Of a DNA stretch of 64,000 bases, positions 26,723 through 37,349 are shown piece by piece. The DNA lies in the NCBI RefSeq assembly GCF_024979235.1, contig NZ_JANLCM010000002.1, forward strand, positions 1,488,001 to 1,552,000, given 5' to 3'. The notes below the pieces were generated by a model. That model was not told the origin of the DNA, did no database searches, and was given only the letters and a program-made list of their open reading frames with translations. Position 1 is the stretch's first letter; every line of letters starts with the position of its first letter. The position numbers and the translations under genes are program-made. The stretch is from Herbiconiux aconitum (GTDB taxonomy: Bacteria; Actinomycetota; Actinomycetes; Actinomycetales; Microbacteriaceae).

Positions 26723-27322
26723 ATGTCGACCGGCAGCACATCGACGGCTCGCCGCGGCCCGGGCGCGAAATCGGCCGAGCGTCGCCGCTCGATCATCGAC
26801 GCGGCCCACGCCGTCTTCGCCGAACGGGGCTACAACGCCGGCTCCTTCCAGGCCGTGGCCGACCGGGTCGGCATGAGCCAGACCGGCCTGCTGCACTATT
26901 TCCCGGCCAAGAGCGACCTGCTGCTTGCGGTTCTGCAGCGGCGCGACGAGGTGTCGACGGCAGCAGTCGACCCCACGGCCGGGTTCGCCGAGTCGGTGTT
27001 GCTGAAGGCCCGGGCCAACGAGCGGATTCCCGGGGTGATCCAGCTCTACGCCGTACTCAGCGGCGAGTCGACGACCGAGGGCCATCCCGCGCGTGCCTAC
27101 TTCACCACGCGGTTCGATCGGCTGCGCACCGGCACCGCGGCCGAACTCCGCGCGCTGCAGGCGGACGGCCTGCTGGGCGGCAGCGTCGACGTGGCGATCG
27201 CCGCGGCATCGCTCGCCGCCCTCTGGGACGGCCTGCAGCTGCAATGGCTGCTCGCCCCCGGCGAGGTCGACGTCGTGGCCTGCCTCCGCGACTACCTCGA
27301 CGGGCTGTTCGCGCGCCCGTGA
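26723..27322 (+). CDS. TetR-family transcriptional regulator
   Basis: 199 residues from the ATG; GTG two codons earlier is also possible, since ggaggt lies close to the ATG. The helix-turn-helix spans about 20-60 (IIDAAHAVFAERGYNAGSF, MSQTGLLHYFPAKSDLL), and the rest is a helical ligand domain ending LRDYLDGLFARP. Divergence from lacZ with a dyad in between suggests that it represses lacZ until a galactoside or related sugar is present. TetR control of a GH2 gene is seen in several actinobacteria; the ligand here is unknown. Confidence 0.9.
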   Translation: MSTGSTSTARRGPGAKSAERRRSIIDAAHAVFAERGYNAGSFQAVADRVGMSQTGLLHYFPAKSDLLLAVLQRRDEVSTAAVDPTAGFAESVLLKARANERIPGVIQLYAVLSGESTTEGHPARAYFTTRFDRLRTGTAAELRALQADGLLGGSVDVAIAAASLAALWDGLQLQWLLAPGEVDVVACLRDYLDGLFARP

Positions 27323-27341
27323 TCGCGCCTACGGTGGAGGC

Positions 27342-27812
27342 ATGACGGATGAATCAGACGGCGCCGACCGGGGCACTCCCCGTGCGGGCTCGCCCATCAA
27401 GGTCGCCCAGCTGCGCGTCGTCGTGGAGGCCGCCGACTTCGACGAGGCCGTCGCCCTCTACCGCGACGTGCTCGGCCTGCCCGAGGAGGCCTCGTTCGAG
27501 GGCGAGGGCGACGCCCGCGTCATGATCCTGGAGGCGGGACGGGCGACCCTGGAGATCTCGAACCCGGCACAGGTGGCGATGATCGACGAGGTGGAGGTGG
27601 GGCGGCCGGTGAGTCCGCGCATCCGTCTCGCCTTCGAGGTCGACGACTCCGCTGCGGCCACGCGAGCACTGGCCGATGCGGGCGCCGAGGTCGTCGCGCC
27701 GCCGACCCGCACTCCGTGGAACTCGCTCAACGCACGCCTGCACACCACGGCCGACCTGCAGATCACCCTCTTCGAGGAGCTCGGCGAGCCCGAGACCCGC
27801 CCGCAGGGTTAG
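27342..27812 (+). CDS. VOC-superfamily (glyoxalase/bleomycin-resistance-like) protein
   Basis: 156 residues from the ATG preceded by ggtggagg. Two beta-alpha-beta-beta-beta units are visible: VAQLRVVVEAADFDEAVALY, RDVLGLPEE and MILEAGRATLEIS, then IRLAFEVDDSAAATRALADAG and LQITLFEEL. Candidate metal ligands are sparse (no clear His/Glu set), so binding rather than catalysis is possible. It follows tetR by 19 bases and may be cotranscribed. The stop overlaps a leftward gene remnant. Confidence 0.82.
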   Translation: MTDESDGADRGTPRAGSPIKVAQLRVVVEAADFDEAVALYRDVLGLPEEASFEGEGDARVMILEAGRATLEISNPAQVAMIDEVEVGRPVSPRIRLAFEVDDSAAATRALADAGAEVVAPPTRTPWNSLNARLHTTADLQITLFEELGEPETRPQG

Positions 27813-27980
27813 GAGGGGCTGACCGTCTCCGCCTCGCGCTCGCGCAAGGCCTCGGCCACGGCTTCCTGCAACCGGGCCTCCTCCGAACTCGCCCGCATCC
27901 GGCTGACGGCGCAGCACCAGGATGCCGCCCACCACGACGGCGGCGACCAGCAGCACCAGCACGAGCAGCGCCCACGGCAC
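27809..27980 (-). pseudogene. Small one-helix membrane protein, frame broken
   Basis: From the GTG at 27980 the frame reads PWALLVLVLLVAAVVVGGIL followed by VLRRQPD, a classic single membrane helix with a basic stop. The continuation in the same frame is Gly/Arg-rich nonsense. One frame over, from about 27900, it reads ASSEEARLQEAVAEALREREAETVSPS and then stops at 27809-27811, a plausible charged helical tail. A one-base difference near 27895-27905 would join the two into a protein of about 56 residues. The break could be a real mutation or a sequencing error; no function is known. Confidence 0.45.
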
Positions 27981-28037
27981 GGCTCAGCCGTCGGCGCTGC
28001 GCTCCACGACGCCGAGCCCGCTGTCGCTGCCCGGGTC

Positions 28038-28286
28038 GTGCTCATCACCGCGGGCAGCGATGCCCCCACCGCGACGCTCGTCGAGGCCGTCACCGCATGG
28101 GCCGATCGCGAAGGAGTCGATCTCGAGCGGATGCCCGCGGCCGACGACGACGAGGTGGAGGACCGCATCGACGAGGCCGTCGCAACGGCTCCCGACCTGG
28201 TGCTCGGCGCAGGCCCGGGCGTCATCGACGTCTTCTCGCTGCTCACCGGCCAGCACCTCGCGCAGCAATCCTCGGCTGAGGCGTGA
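28038..28286 (+). pseudogene. Fragment resembling the middle of a surface lipoprotein, function unknown
   Basis: 82 codons from a GTG with no ribosome site. The reading VVLITAGSDAPTATLVEAV, then IDEAVATAPDLVLGAGPGV and SLLTGQHLAQQ, looks like a periplasmic-binding-fold segment. Coding-like sequence continues upstream to about 28005 without a start, and the protein stops abruptly after GQHLAQQ. I read it as an internal fragment of a longer BMP/periplasmic-binding-like protein. The surrounding stretch from 27981 to 28344 otherwise shows nothing I can assign. Confidence 0.4.
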
Positions 28287-28344
28287 GGCCTGAGGCGTCG
28301 GGCGTCAGGGCCCCGGGCACCTCATCCGGTGGTCGGCGGGCGAT

Positions 28345-29481
28345 TCACCGCGTCGTCGCACCGCGGCGAGACGCCTGGAGTGCCGTCGCGATGGTGGCGG
28401 TGAGCTCCTCGCCCGAGGCGACGAACTTGGCCACCCCTTCGTCTTCGAGGGTGGCGGTGACGTCGTCGTAGGAGATGCCGAGCGCCGCGAGCGCGTCGAG
28501 GTGCTCGCGCGCGGCACCGGCTGTGCCGGACACCGTGTCACCGCGCAGCACGGCGTGGTCGAACACGGCGTCGAGGGTCTTCTCGGGCATCGTGTTCACC
28601 ACCCCCGGCGCTACGAGTTCCACCACGTAGAAGGTGTCGGGCAGTGCCGGGTCTTTCACGCCCGTCGACGCCCACAGGGGCCGCTGCGGGTTGGCGTCCT
28701 GGTCGAGCAGCCGCCGCGCGCGATCGCTCGCGAACGCCTCTTCGAACACCTCATACGCGAGTCGGGCATTCGCCACTCCGGCCTGGGAGCGCAGCGCTCG
28801 CGCCTCCTCCGTGCCGATCGCGTCCAGCCGCCGGTCGACCTCGGTGTCGACCCGTGACACGAAGAACGACGCGACCGAGCGGATGCCGGTGAGATCGATG
28901 CCTGCCGCTGCCGCCCGTTCCAGCCCGGTCAGATAGGCGTCGATCACGCCGCGGTAGCGATCGAGACTGAAGATGAGGGTGACGTTCACGCTGATGCCGG
29001 CACCGATGGTCTCGGCGATCGCATCGAGACCTTCGACGGTGGCCGGGATCTTGATGAACGCGTTCGGACGGCCGATGGCGGCCGACAGATGCTGTGCCTC
29101 GGCGACGGTCGCGGCCGCGTCGTGGGCGGAGGCCGCGCCGACCTCGATCGAGACCCAACCGTCGTAGCCGCCGGTGCGGTCGTAGACGGGGCGCAGGATG
29201 TCGCAGGCCGCTGCCACATCGGCCGTGGTGAGAGCGAACACGACGTCGTCGGCCGTCGCCGAGGTGCCGGCGAGGGCGGCGATCTGCTCGTCGTAGGCGG
29301 TGCCCTTCGACACCGCCGCGGCGAAGATCGTGGGGTTCGTGGTGATGCCGACCACACCTCGTTCGGCGATCAGGGTGTTCAGTCCGCCCGATCGGATGCG
29401 TTCCCGCGAGAGGTCGTCGAGCCAGATACTGACGCCCTCGGCCGCGAGTGCGTCAGTGGTGGTGGTGTTCTCGTCGTTCAT
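28345..29481 (-). CDS. tal: Transaldolase
   Basis: 378 residues, the length of the long actinobacterial transaldolase. [16 protein letters not shown] opens the barrel; NAFIKIPAT carries the Schiff-base lysine, and [12 protein letters not shown] and [10 protein letters not shown] are family segments. It transfers a dihydroxyacetone unit between sugar phosphates in the pentose phosphate pathway, in the cytoplasm. Transketolase and glucose-6-phosphate dehydrogenase, its common neighbours in this group, are not in the window, so this copy is isolated. Confidence 0.95.
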   Translation of the reverse strand: MNDENTTTTDALAAEGVSIWLDDLSRERIRSGGLNTLIAERGVVGITTNPTIFAAAVSKGTAYDEQIAALAGTSATADDVVFALTTADVAAACDILRPVYDRTGGYDGWVSIEVGAASAHDAAATVAEAQHLSAAIGRPNAFIKIPATVEGLDAIAETIGAGISVNVTLIFSLDRYRGVIDAYLTGLERAAAAGIDLTGIRSVASFFVSRVDTEVDRRLDAIGTEEARALRSQAGVANARLAYEVFEEAFASDRARRLLDQDANPQRPLWASTGVKDPALPDTFYVVELVAPGVVNTMPEKTLDAVFDHAVLRGDTVSGTAGAAREHLDALAALGISYDDVTATLEDEGVAKFVASGEELTATIATALQASRRGATTR

Positions 29482-29533
29482 GGTCGCAGCTCCTTCGCAC
29501 CCCCTTCTTCGAGAGTACGCCGCGACCGATCAC

Positions 29534-29574
29534 CACCCAAGGGGGACGTGATCGAATCACGCCCCCCTTGGGTG
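29534..29574 (-). terminator. Strong hairpin between the wall-anchored esterase gene and tal
   Basis: Nineteen-base arms (29534-29552 and 29556-29574) pair at 18 of 19 positions around a three-base loop. It lies 19 bases past the stop of the leftward phosphodiester glycosidase gene and 53 bases before the transaldolase start, so it should isolate the two transcripts. Confidence 0.88.
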
Positions 29575-29592
29575 ATGGCCGCTGGGGCCGGG

Positions 29593-32500
29593 TCAGGCCC
29601 GGCGTCGCCGCCGCATCACGAGGAGGCCTCCGCCCAAGGCGAGCACGAGGAACGCGCCGAGGCCGAGCGCGAGGCCGGCAGGGCCGTTCGCGCCGGTGCT
29701 GGCGAGGGAACCGTCGGCCGAAGTCGACGAGGCGGTTCCGTTACCGGTCGATCCCGACGCGTCGCCCGGCGTCGAGCCGCTTCCGCCGCCGTCACCCGGG
29801 GTCGAGCCGCCACCACCAGACCCGCCGTCACCGGTCCCGCCGTCACCGTTTCCGCCGTCTCCACCGTTTCCGCCACCGTCACCGTCACCGGGCTGACTCG
29901 GGGCGGCCTCGACCGTGATGGTCTTCTCCGCCGTCATCCCGCCGGCCGTCACCGAGACGGTCGTGGTTCCCGCAGCGAGCGCGGTCACTTCCCCGGTCAC
30001 GGCATCGACCGCCGCAACCGCTGCGTCGCTGCTCGCCCAGACGTGCGACACCGGATCGGCGATCGGCACGACCACCGGGTCGAGGTTGTCGCCCGACTGG
30101 TTCACACCGCTCGCCGTCAGGGCCAGGGTGTCTCCGACCGTGAGGTCGGCATCCGTCGCATCGGCTGCGGCCGTCGCGTCGAGCGCTGTGACCCGATCGG
30201 ACGCGGCGGCCACCGGCTCAGCCGCTCCGTCGATCGAGAGCGACTGCAGCACGGCCTGCACCGCGAACTGCACGGTTCCGTCGTTCGCGATGTGCACGAG
30301 ACCGAAGTGGTAGAAACCACCCTTGTCGGGCGTCGTGTACGCCGGCATCCCGAGATCGCCGAAGGTCAACTGCGGTATCCCGGCGCTGCCCGACACCGCG
30401 TCGCCCTGCGGGTCGAGGATCTGCTCGGCGAAGCCGCGGGCGTGCCCGTAGGTCATGATGACGTGCCGATCCGGATGCGCGGTCTGGTAGTTCTGCACCA
30501 GCTGGAGGTACTGCTGCGCCTCCCACCGGTCGGTGAACTGGCTGTTCTTCGCGGGGAACGGGTCGTAGGCCGGCATGTGGATGGCCACGACGGCCACCGG
30601 GGTGGTGACCGCGTCGAGCTGCTTCACCAGCCAGTCGTACTGCTCCGCATCCGGAACCTGGAACGGGTTCGACGAGGTGACGCCGCCGTGGGCATTGTCC
30701 GAGGCGATCACTGTCGCACTGCCCACCGTGTAGGAGTAGTGGGTCTCGCCGAAGGTCTGGTTGAAGTTGACGTTCTCCGGGGTGGCGCCCTGGGTGATCT
30801 CGTGGTTGCCCACGAGGTCGTGGTAGGGCAGGCCGAGTGCCGAGATCTTCTGCGCCGCGTACTGCAGGTTCGCCGGGTCGCCGTTGTCGGCCATGTCGCC
30901 GAGCATCTGCACCACGTCGGGAACCGCCGCATCGGGCAGCGGAGCGACCTTCGTGCCGTCGGCGGTGGTGTACCCGGAGCCGTTCACGAGCCCCGCGATG
31001 TCGTCCATCACGTGCGAGCTCGTGCCGTCGGGGTCGTCGGCGAGCATGTGTGCGTCATCCCCCATCAGGATGGTCTGGCCGCCCGGCGTGAACTCCGACG
31101 GCGATTCGACGTAGTGCAGCCACGAGGGGTTCTCGGGGATGGGCGTGTACTCGGGCTCCTCCGGGGTGCGGGCGGCGTAGAGCACCTGCAGCGACGAGAG
31201 CCGCATGGTTCCGGTGGAGGCCAGCGTGGGGTTGATGCTCAACATGTCGACCCAGGACAGCGTGAGCGGGAACACCGTTCCTGCCGGCAGCTGCGTCTTC
31301 AAGAGGCTCCAGCCGTTGTACTGCACGCCCGTGTTGTAGAGCGTGGCCGACTGGCCGTTTCCCTGCTTGTAGGAGGTGGCGAACTGGAACGCGTTGTGCA
31401 CCTGGTCGTCGTCTTTGATCCACACCGCGATCGCGGTGGGGTTCTGGCCGGCCGAGTTCTTGTCGATGGTCACCGGATTCTTCGGCGAGAGCACCATCTG
31501 GTGCACGCCGGGGGTGCCGGGCATCGAGTAGTCGAGGCGGATCGAGGAGCTCTCGGTCGAGCCGGGCGGCACATCCGGGTCGGTGCTGGTGGTGGCCACG
31601 GCGCCGTTCGTGATGTTGTACTTCCAGGCCGTGCTGTCGTTCATCGGGTCGAGCACCTGCCCCTTGCTGCCGACGCCCACCTCGATCACGGTCTCGGCAC
31701 CGGCCGCACTCACCGTGATCGCTTCGATGCCCGAACCGGATGCGGCGGCCGTGAAGACCCCGGTCGCGGAGTCGATGGCGCCGAGGGCCGGGTCGCTGAG
31801 CGTCCAGGTGGCCGCACCCGCCGCGATGGGCGTGCTGAGGCCCGCTGCGTGGCCCGTCAGCGCGAACGTGGTGGTCGCGCCGTTGTCGAGATCGGGTGCC
31901 GCAGGGCTCGCCGACAGCGACGAGAGGGTCGCGGCGACGGTCAGGGGAACGCTCGCGGTCGCTGCCCCCTGGGACACCGTGAGGGTTCCGGAGCCTGCCG
32001 CGGCGGGCTGGAAGGTGCCGCCGCTCCAGCTGCCGAGCGACGCGGGGTCGACCGTGACGGTCGGCGTTCCGGCATCCGTCGGGTTGCCGTGAGCGTCGAG
32101 GGTGTAGGCGCGAACGGGGGCCGGGATGCCCACCACGGCGTCGACGGGGTTGCCGCCGGCGATCGAGGCGGTCGCGGGTGCTCCGGCGTCCGTCGCGGTG
32201 CTGTAGACGAAGATGCCGTTTCCGACCGGGCGTTCCACGTTGCCGGCGTCGGAGGGCAGGTTCATCACACTGACCTGCTGCTCCCCCGGCTGGCGGGCGA
32301 CGAGGCTGGTCGATCCGCCGCCGTCGAGCAGGAGGGCGCTGTCGACGCCCTTCTGCTTGAGATAGCCGGCCACCTGCGCCACGCTCGGGCCGATGGCCGT
32401 GGCGCTGGTTCCGCGGCCATCGAGAGCCACCATCGTGAGGTGCTTGCCGTCGGCGCTGATGCCGATCGCAGTCTCGGGGTTGAGGCCGGCGGGGTTTCCG

Positions 32501-33447
32501 TTGCCGTAATCGGGCGTGATCTCGCCCCCCGCGATGAGCGGCTGGCCGGGGCCCTGCAGCAACTGCTCGATGTCGTTGTCCGGCGCGATGGCATGCGAGA
32601 CGGTGACGGTGTCGCCGACGTGAACGTTGGCACTGAGCCACTCGCCGCCGGCGGCCGAGGCGAGCAGGCCCGCCGTGCCGCCGGCGAGCGCGGGCAGCGA
32701 AGCGACGGGGGCGATGCTCGTCACCGTGATGCTGGCGCCGCCGTCGTTCGTCGTCCCCTGTGCGAAGACGGGGTTCGCGGGCAGGTCGGTGGGGCTACCG
32801 AGCCGTGGGGTGATCTCGGTGATCTGGTCGCCGCTGGCGTCGCCTGTCCAGTTGATGGAGAACAACGGATGGGTGCGGCCGCCGACAGCGATCGTTCCGC
32901 TGAACTCCTCGTCGCGAATGGCGCTGGTGCCGTCGGCGAGCACCACGAAGGTGCCGGGATGGTTGTGGGTGGGGCTCTTCCAGATCTCGCCGTCGACGAT
33001 CTGACCGTCATTCGGCTGTCCGGAGGCGTTGATCTGAAAGAACCCGCCGTTGATGCCGGCCACGGCGCCGGTGCGGTTCGCCATGGAGCTCGGGGTCTCG
33101 TCGGCCGGGTTGATCAGGGTCTGCCCGGCTCCCACCACGCCGAGGCGCACGTTCGCGTCGCTCGCGTCGACCTCGAGCAGCTGCACGGGCTGTCGTCCGG
33201 TGACCGTGTTCAGCACGTCGGAGTGTTCGGTGACGCCGGCCGTGATCGGCACGTCGGGCGTGGCGCTGTCGGTCACGACGGTGGGCCAGTTGGCCGGGGT
33301 GGGAGGCATCCAGGCGTCGCCGTCGGCGGCGGATGCCGGAACCGCGCCGAGCGCCAGACCGCCGAGCACGAGGCAGGCGGCGGTGGTCGAGGCGAGGACG
33401 GTACGGGAGCGTGGTCGGAGGTGTTTCGTGTGGTCTCGTTGTGGCAC
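29593..33447 (-). CDS. Wall-anchored phosphodiester glycosidase-metallophosphoesterase fusion
   Basis: 1284 residues. A signal peptide ends near AVPASAA (about residue 40). A phosphodiester-glycosidase (NAGPA) domain follows, with AGINGGFFQIN near 130, LDGGGSTSLV near 370 and PVGNGIFVYS. Ig-like and jelly-roll modules come next (from about 430 to 760). Then a calcineurin-type phosphoesterase: LMGDDAH, GDMADNG, VGNHE, AIHMPAY and YGHARG. A BIG2-type repeat, a Gly/Asp-rich linker and the C-terminal LASTG, membrane helix and RRRRR tail complete a class E sortase signal. The protein would sit on the wall and split sugar-phosphodiesters, then remove phosphate. Its substrate and the sortase (not in the window) are unknown. 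Confidence 0.88.
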   Translation of the reverse strand: MPQRDHTKHLRPRSRTVLASTTAACLVLGGLALGAVPASAADGDAWMPPTPANWPTVVTDSATPDVPITAGVTEHSDVLNTVTGRQPVQLLEVDASDANVRLGVVGAGQTLINPADETPSSMANRTGAVAGINGGFFQINASGQPNDGQIVDGEIWKSPTHNHPGTFVVLADGTSAIRDEEFSGTIAVGGRTHPLFSINWTGDASGDQITEITPRLGSPTDLPANPVFAQGTTNDGGASITVTSIAPVASLPALAGGTAGLLASAAGGEWLSANVHVGDTVTVSHAIAPDNDIEQLLQGPGQPLIAGGEITPDYGNGNPAGLNPETAIGISADGKHLTMVALDGRGTSATAIGPSVAQVAGYLKQKGVDSALLLDGGGSTSLVARQPGEQQVSVMNLPSDAGNVERPVGNGIFVYSTATDAGAPATASIAGGNPVDAVVGIPAPVRAYTLDAHGNPTDAGTPTVTVDPASLGSWSGGTFQPAAAGSGTLTVSQGAATASVPLTVAATLSSLSASPAAPDLDNGATTTFALTGHAAGLSTPIAAGAATWTLSDPALGAIDSATGVFTAAASGSGIEAITVSAAGAETVIEVGVGSKGQVLDPMNDSTAWKYNITNGAVATTSTDPDVPPGSTESSSIRLDYSMPGTPGVHQMVLSPKNPVTIDKNSAGQNPTAIAVWIKDDDQVHNAFQFATSYKQGNGQSATLYNTGVQYNGWSLLKTQLPAGTVFPLTLSWVDMLSINPTLASTGTMRLSSLQVLYAARTPEEPEYTPIPENPSWLHYVESPSEFTPGGQTILMGDDAHMLADDPDGTSSHVMDDIAGLVNGSGYTTADGTKVAPLPDAAVPDVVQMLGDMADNGDPANLQYAAQKISALGLPYHDLVGNHEITQGATPENVNFNQTFGETHYSYTVGSATVIASDNAHGGVTSSNPFQVPDAEQYDWLVKQLDAVTTPVAVVAIHMPAYDPFPAKNSQFTDRWEAQQYLQLVQNYQTAHPDRHVIMTYGHARGFAEQILDPQGDAVSGSAGIPQLTFGDLGMPAYTTPDKGGFYHFGLVHIANDGTVQFAVQAVLQSLSIDGAAEPVAAASDRVTALDATAAADATDADLTVGDTLALTASGVNQSGDNLDPVVVPIADPVSHVWASSDAAVAAVDAVTGEVTALAAGTTTVSVTAGGMTAEKTITVEAAPSQPGDGDGGGNGGDGGNGDGGTGDGGSGGGGSTPGDGGGSGSTPGDASGSTGNGTASSTSADGSLASTGANGPAGLALGLGAFLVLALGGGLLVMRRRRRA

Positions 33448-33510
33448 GAGTCCCGAAAGTAGGTTCGCGTTGTGGACGACTCGCGGACGACGGGTGTCCG
33501 CCGGATGTCC

Positions 33511-33546
33511 GCCAGGTAGCTAGTTTCTGTTAACTAACTACCTGGC
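33511..33546. promoter_or_regulatory. Inverted repeat in a divergent promoter, candidate operator
   Basis: gccaggtagctagtt (33511-33525) and aactaactacctggc (33532-33546) match at 14 of 15 positions around six bases. It lies between the divergent starts of the wall-anchored esterase (33447) and the small membrane protein (33576). A terminator would make no sense here, so a regulator site or RNA structure in one leader is more likely. Confidence 0.6.
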
Positions 33547-33575
33547 GCGGCACCTCGGCTCGATAGGGTTGCGGC

Positions 33576-33983
33576 ATGTCAATGGTCGGCCCGACGGGCG
33601 CCCCCCTCCCCGCTCCGCACACCGAGCAGCCGCTCGTGCGTTTCGGCGACTTCTATCTCACCGAGCACTGGGTGGTGACGCCGCAGGGCAGCGTTCCACT
33701 CACGAACTGCCAGATCATCGTGGCGAACAACACCCGCGTCGACCGCGTCATCCCCACGTGGGCGATCGTCGTGGCCATCGTCGGCTTGTTCGTCATCTTC
33801 TTGTTCAGTCTGCTGTTCCTGCTCGCGAAGGAGGATCGCGTGAGCGGGTTCGCGCAGATCACGGTGACGAACGGCTCATTCACCTACCAGACCGGCGAGC
33901 CGGCCCAGTTCAATACCGCGGCGCAGTTCTACGAGCTGCAGAACCGGGCAAACTACGCCCGGGCCCTCATCGCCCGCGCCTAG
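33576..33983 (+). CDS. Small membrane protein of unknown function
   Basis: 135 residues from ATG (a second ATG lies two codons later). One strong membrane helix at about 62-84 (WAIVVAIVGLFVIFLFSLLF) separates an N-terminal domain (VRFGDFYLTEHWVVTPQG) from a short C-terminal domain (GFAQITVTNGSFTYQTGEPA). Such two-domain single-pass proteins are common in actinobacteria, but I know no function. It is divergent from the esterase gene. Confidence 0.75.
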   Translation: MSMVGPTGAPLPAPHTEQPLVRFGDFYLTEHWVVTPQGSVPLTNCQIIVANNTRVDRVIPTWAIVVAIVGLFVIFLFSLLFLLAKEDRVSGFAQITVTNGSFTYQTGEPAQFNTAAQFYELQNRANYARALIARA

Positions 33984-33993
33984 CCGGAGGCAC

Positions 33994-34338
33994 TCAGAGC
34001 GCCAGCACCAACCGCATTCCGCGCTCGACCCCCTCGAGAAGATAGGAGGGAAGCTCTCCCACCTGATCTCGCAAGTTCTCTATATCGACCGTCGAGATCT
34101 GGGTGACATTGACGACCGAATCGCTCCGCAACCCTGACGCCGTCGACGGAAGGAAGACATTTCCCGGCTGCTCAGCAAGCGCTGTCTTCGAGGTGATGGT
34201 CAGCACCACACACGTTGAAATCTCGCTTCGATTGAACCTGTCGGCTTGCATCACCAGAACTGGCCTCCGGCGCGCCGGAGCACTCCCCCGCCGCTCTCCG
34301 AGATCCGTCCACCAGATCGAGCCCCGATTGATCACCAT
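33994..34338 (-). CDS. MazF/PemK-type toxin
   Basis: 114 residues. The SH3-like toxin fold is shown by INRGSIWWTDLGERRGSAPARRRPVLVMQ at the start (the 'G-W-DL---GSEP-K-RPV' pattern) and by VVLTITSKT and VVNVTQISTVD. Family members are ribosome-independent endoribonucleases held inactive by the antitoxin; the catalytic Arg and Thr are in RRRPV and LTITS. It overlaps the antitoxin gene by seven bases, which ties the two together. Only the toxin's cleavage motif is unknowable from sequence. Confidence 0.88.
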   Translation of the reverse strand: MVINRGSIWWTDLGERRGSAPARRRPVLVMQADRFNRSEISTCVVLTITSKTALAEQPGNVFLPSTASGLRSDSVVNVTQISTVDIENLRDQVGELPSYLLEGVERGMRLVLAL

Positions 34339-34589
34339 TCGTCGTCTTCGACATACCGAGCGGCTTGCATTTGCGAAAATCGCGCGAAGTCGCGAGCCTC
34401 TTGTTGAGCGTCGGGACCGGCGCGACGAATCGACTCATTGATGCGCTCCGTCAGGTCGTCTGCCTCGAGCTGCCGGAGGTAAAGCTCCGCAGCGCGCGAG
34501 AAGAACTCCGACCGATTGATCCCGATCTCCGCGGCCTTGCGGTTGACGCGCTCGAACGTGTCATCAGGAACCGAGATCGCGGTTTTCAT
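34332..34589 (-). CDS. Ribbon-helix-helix antitoxin (MazE-like)
   Basis: About 85 residues from the ATG beginning MKTAISVPDDTFERV; the open frame extends 16 codons upstream, but this start gives the standard beta strand of a ribbon-helix-helix protein. The DNA-binding fold is in the first 45 residues (KTAISVPD, then INRSEFFSRAAELYLRQ); the acidic tail (AARYVEDDEW) would bind the toxin. It precedes the toxin and probably represses its own promoter at the GTATAAC repeats directly upstream. Confidence 0.87.
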   Translation of the reverse strand: MKTAISVPDDTFERVNRKAAEIGINRSEFFSRAAELYLRQLEADDLTERINESIRRAGPDAQQEARDFARFSQMQAARYVEDDEW

Positions 34590-34596
34590 GGGTCGA

Positions 34597-34613
34597 GTAT
34601 AACGCGGTATAAC
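34597..34613. promoter_or_regulatory. Direct repeats upstream of the antitoxin gene
   Basis: gtataac occurs at 34597 and 34607, exactly ten bases apart, that is on the same helix face, within eight bases of the antitoxin ATG. This spacing suits paired ribbon-helix-helix dimers and would give autoregulation. Confidence 0.55.
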
Positions 34614-34622
34614 AGCCAGCAT

Positions 34623-34650
34623 GCGGATTCCTTCCATCGAGCGAATCCGC
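34623..34650 (-). terminator. Small hairpin upstream of the toxin-antitoxin operon
   Basis: gcggattc and gaatccgc pair perfectly over eight bases around a 12-base loop. It lies beyond the stop of the leftward 42-codon gene and before the antitoxin promoter, so it may end the former transcript. Confidence 0.4.
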
Positions 34651-34700
34651 AGACCGCCTAGTGATTTATGCTCATATAATAGCAGGCGGAGCTTGCGGGA

Positions 34701-34829
34701 TCAACGCGAGGTGCGGGCGTCGTCGATGGCTCGGGCGACGACGGCGACGGTCCACTCGGCCGCCTCGCGCACGGCGCGCTCGGCCTCGCTCTGAGCGCTG
34801 ACGGCGCGTTCGTTCTGGGAATCGGGCAC
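34701..34829 (-). CDS. Small 42-residue protein, unannotated type
   Basis: GTG start at 34829 with ggaggt six bases upstream and a TGA at 34701. The product is MPDSQNERAVSAQSEAERAV followed by an amphipathic, acidic-basic patterned helix (REAAEWTVAVVARAIDDA). Third positions are almost all G or C, as in real genes here. No family recognised; a coiled-coil-like or regulatory peptide is possible. The overlapping 93-codon frame on the same strand has no such ribosome site. Confidence 0.55.
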   Translation of the reverse strand: MPDSQNERAVSAQSEAERAVREAAEWTVAVVARAIDDARTSR

Positions 34830-34981
34830 GACGGAACCTCCGGAAAAAGCGATGGGCGGATCGCGACGTCGGGTGAACGTCTCGCCGCTCGGGTTAAACG
34901 ACTGATCGGCCCGCGATTACGGTACCCCGGCCCGACCACCCGAACCGGCGAAACCGCCCGTAATCACCCTCCCGCTCACCC

Positions 34982-37243
<2,262 letters not shown>

Positions 37244-37349
37244 GATCCGATGGTGACACGTCATCCGCGTCGTGCCAATATCGTCACCAGTTGGACCCGG
37301 TGTCGCACACAGGGTGCGCGCATCGCGGTTCTGCTGGAGAGGACTGATC

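Noticed and set aside
27093..27341. Upstream extension of the VOC protein at 27342 into the tetR gene
   Set aside because: It reads tetR in another frame; the ATG at 27342 has ggtggagg before it.
29089..33462. A 1457-codon plus-strand frame opposite transaldolase and the wall esterase
   Set aside because: The minus-strand esterase has a signal peptide, domains and sorting signal; the opposite frame is Arg/Gly/His-rich without domains.
34658..34939. A 93-codon minus-strand frame upstream of the toxin pair
   Set aside because: Pro/Ser/Arg-rich with no ribosome site; the overlapping 42-codon frame has ggaggt and normal coding bias.
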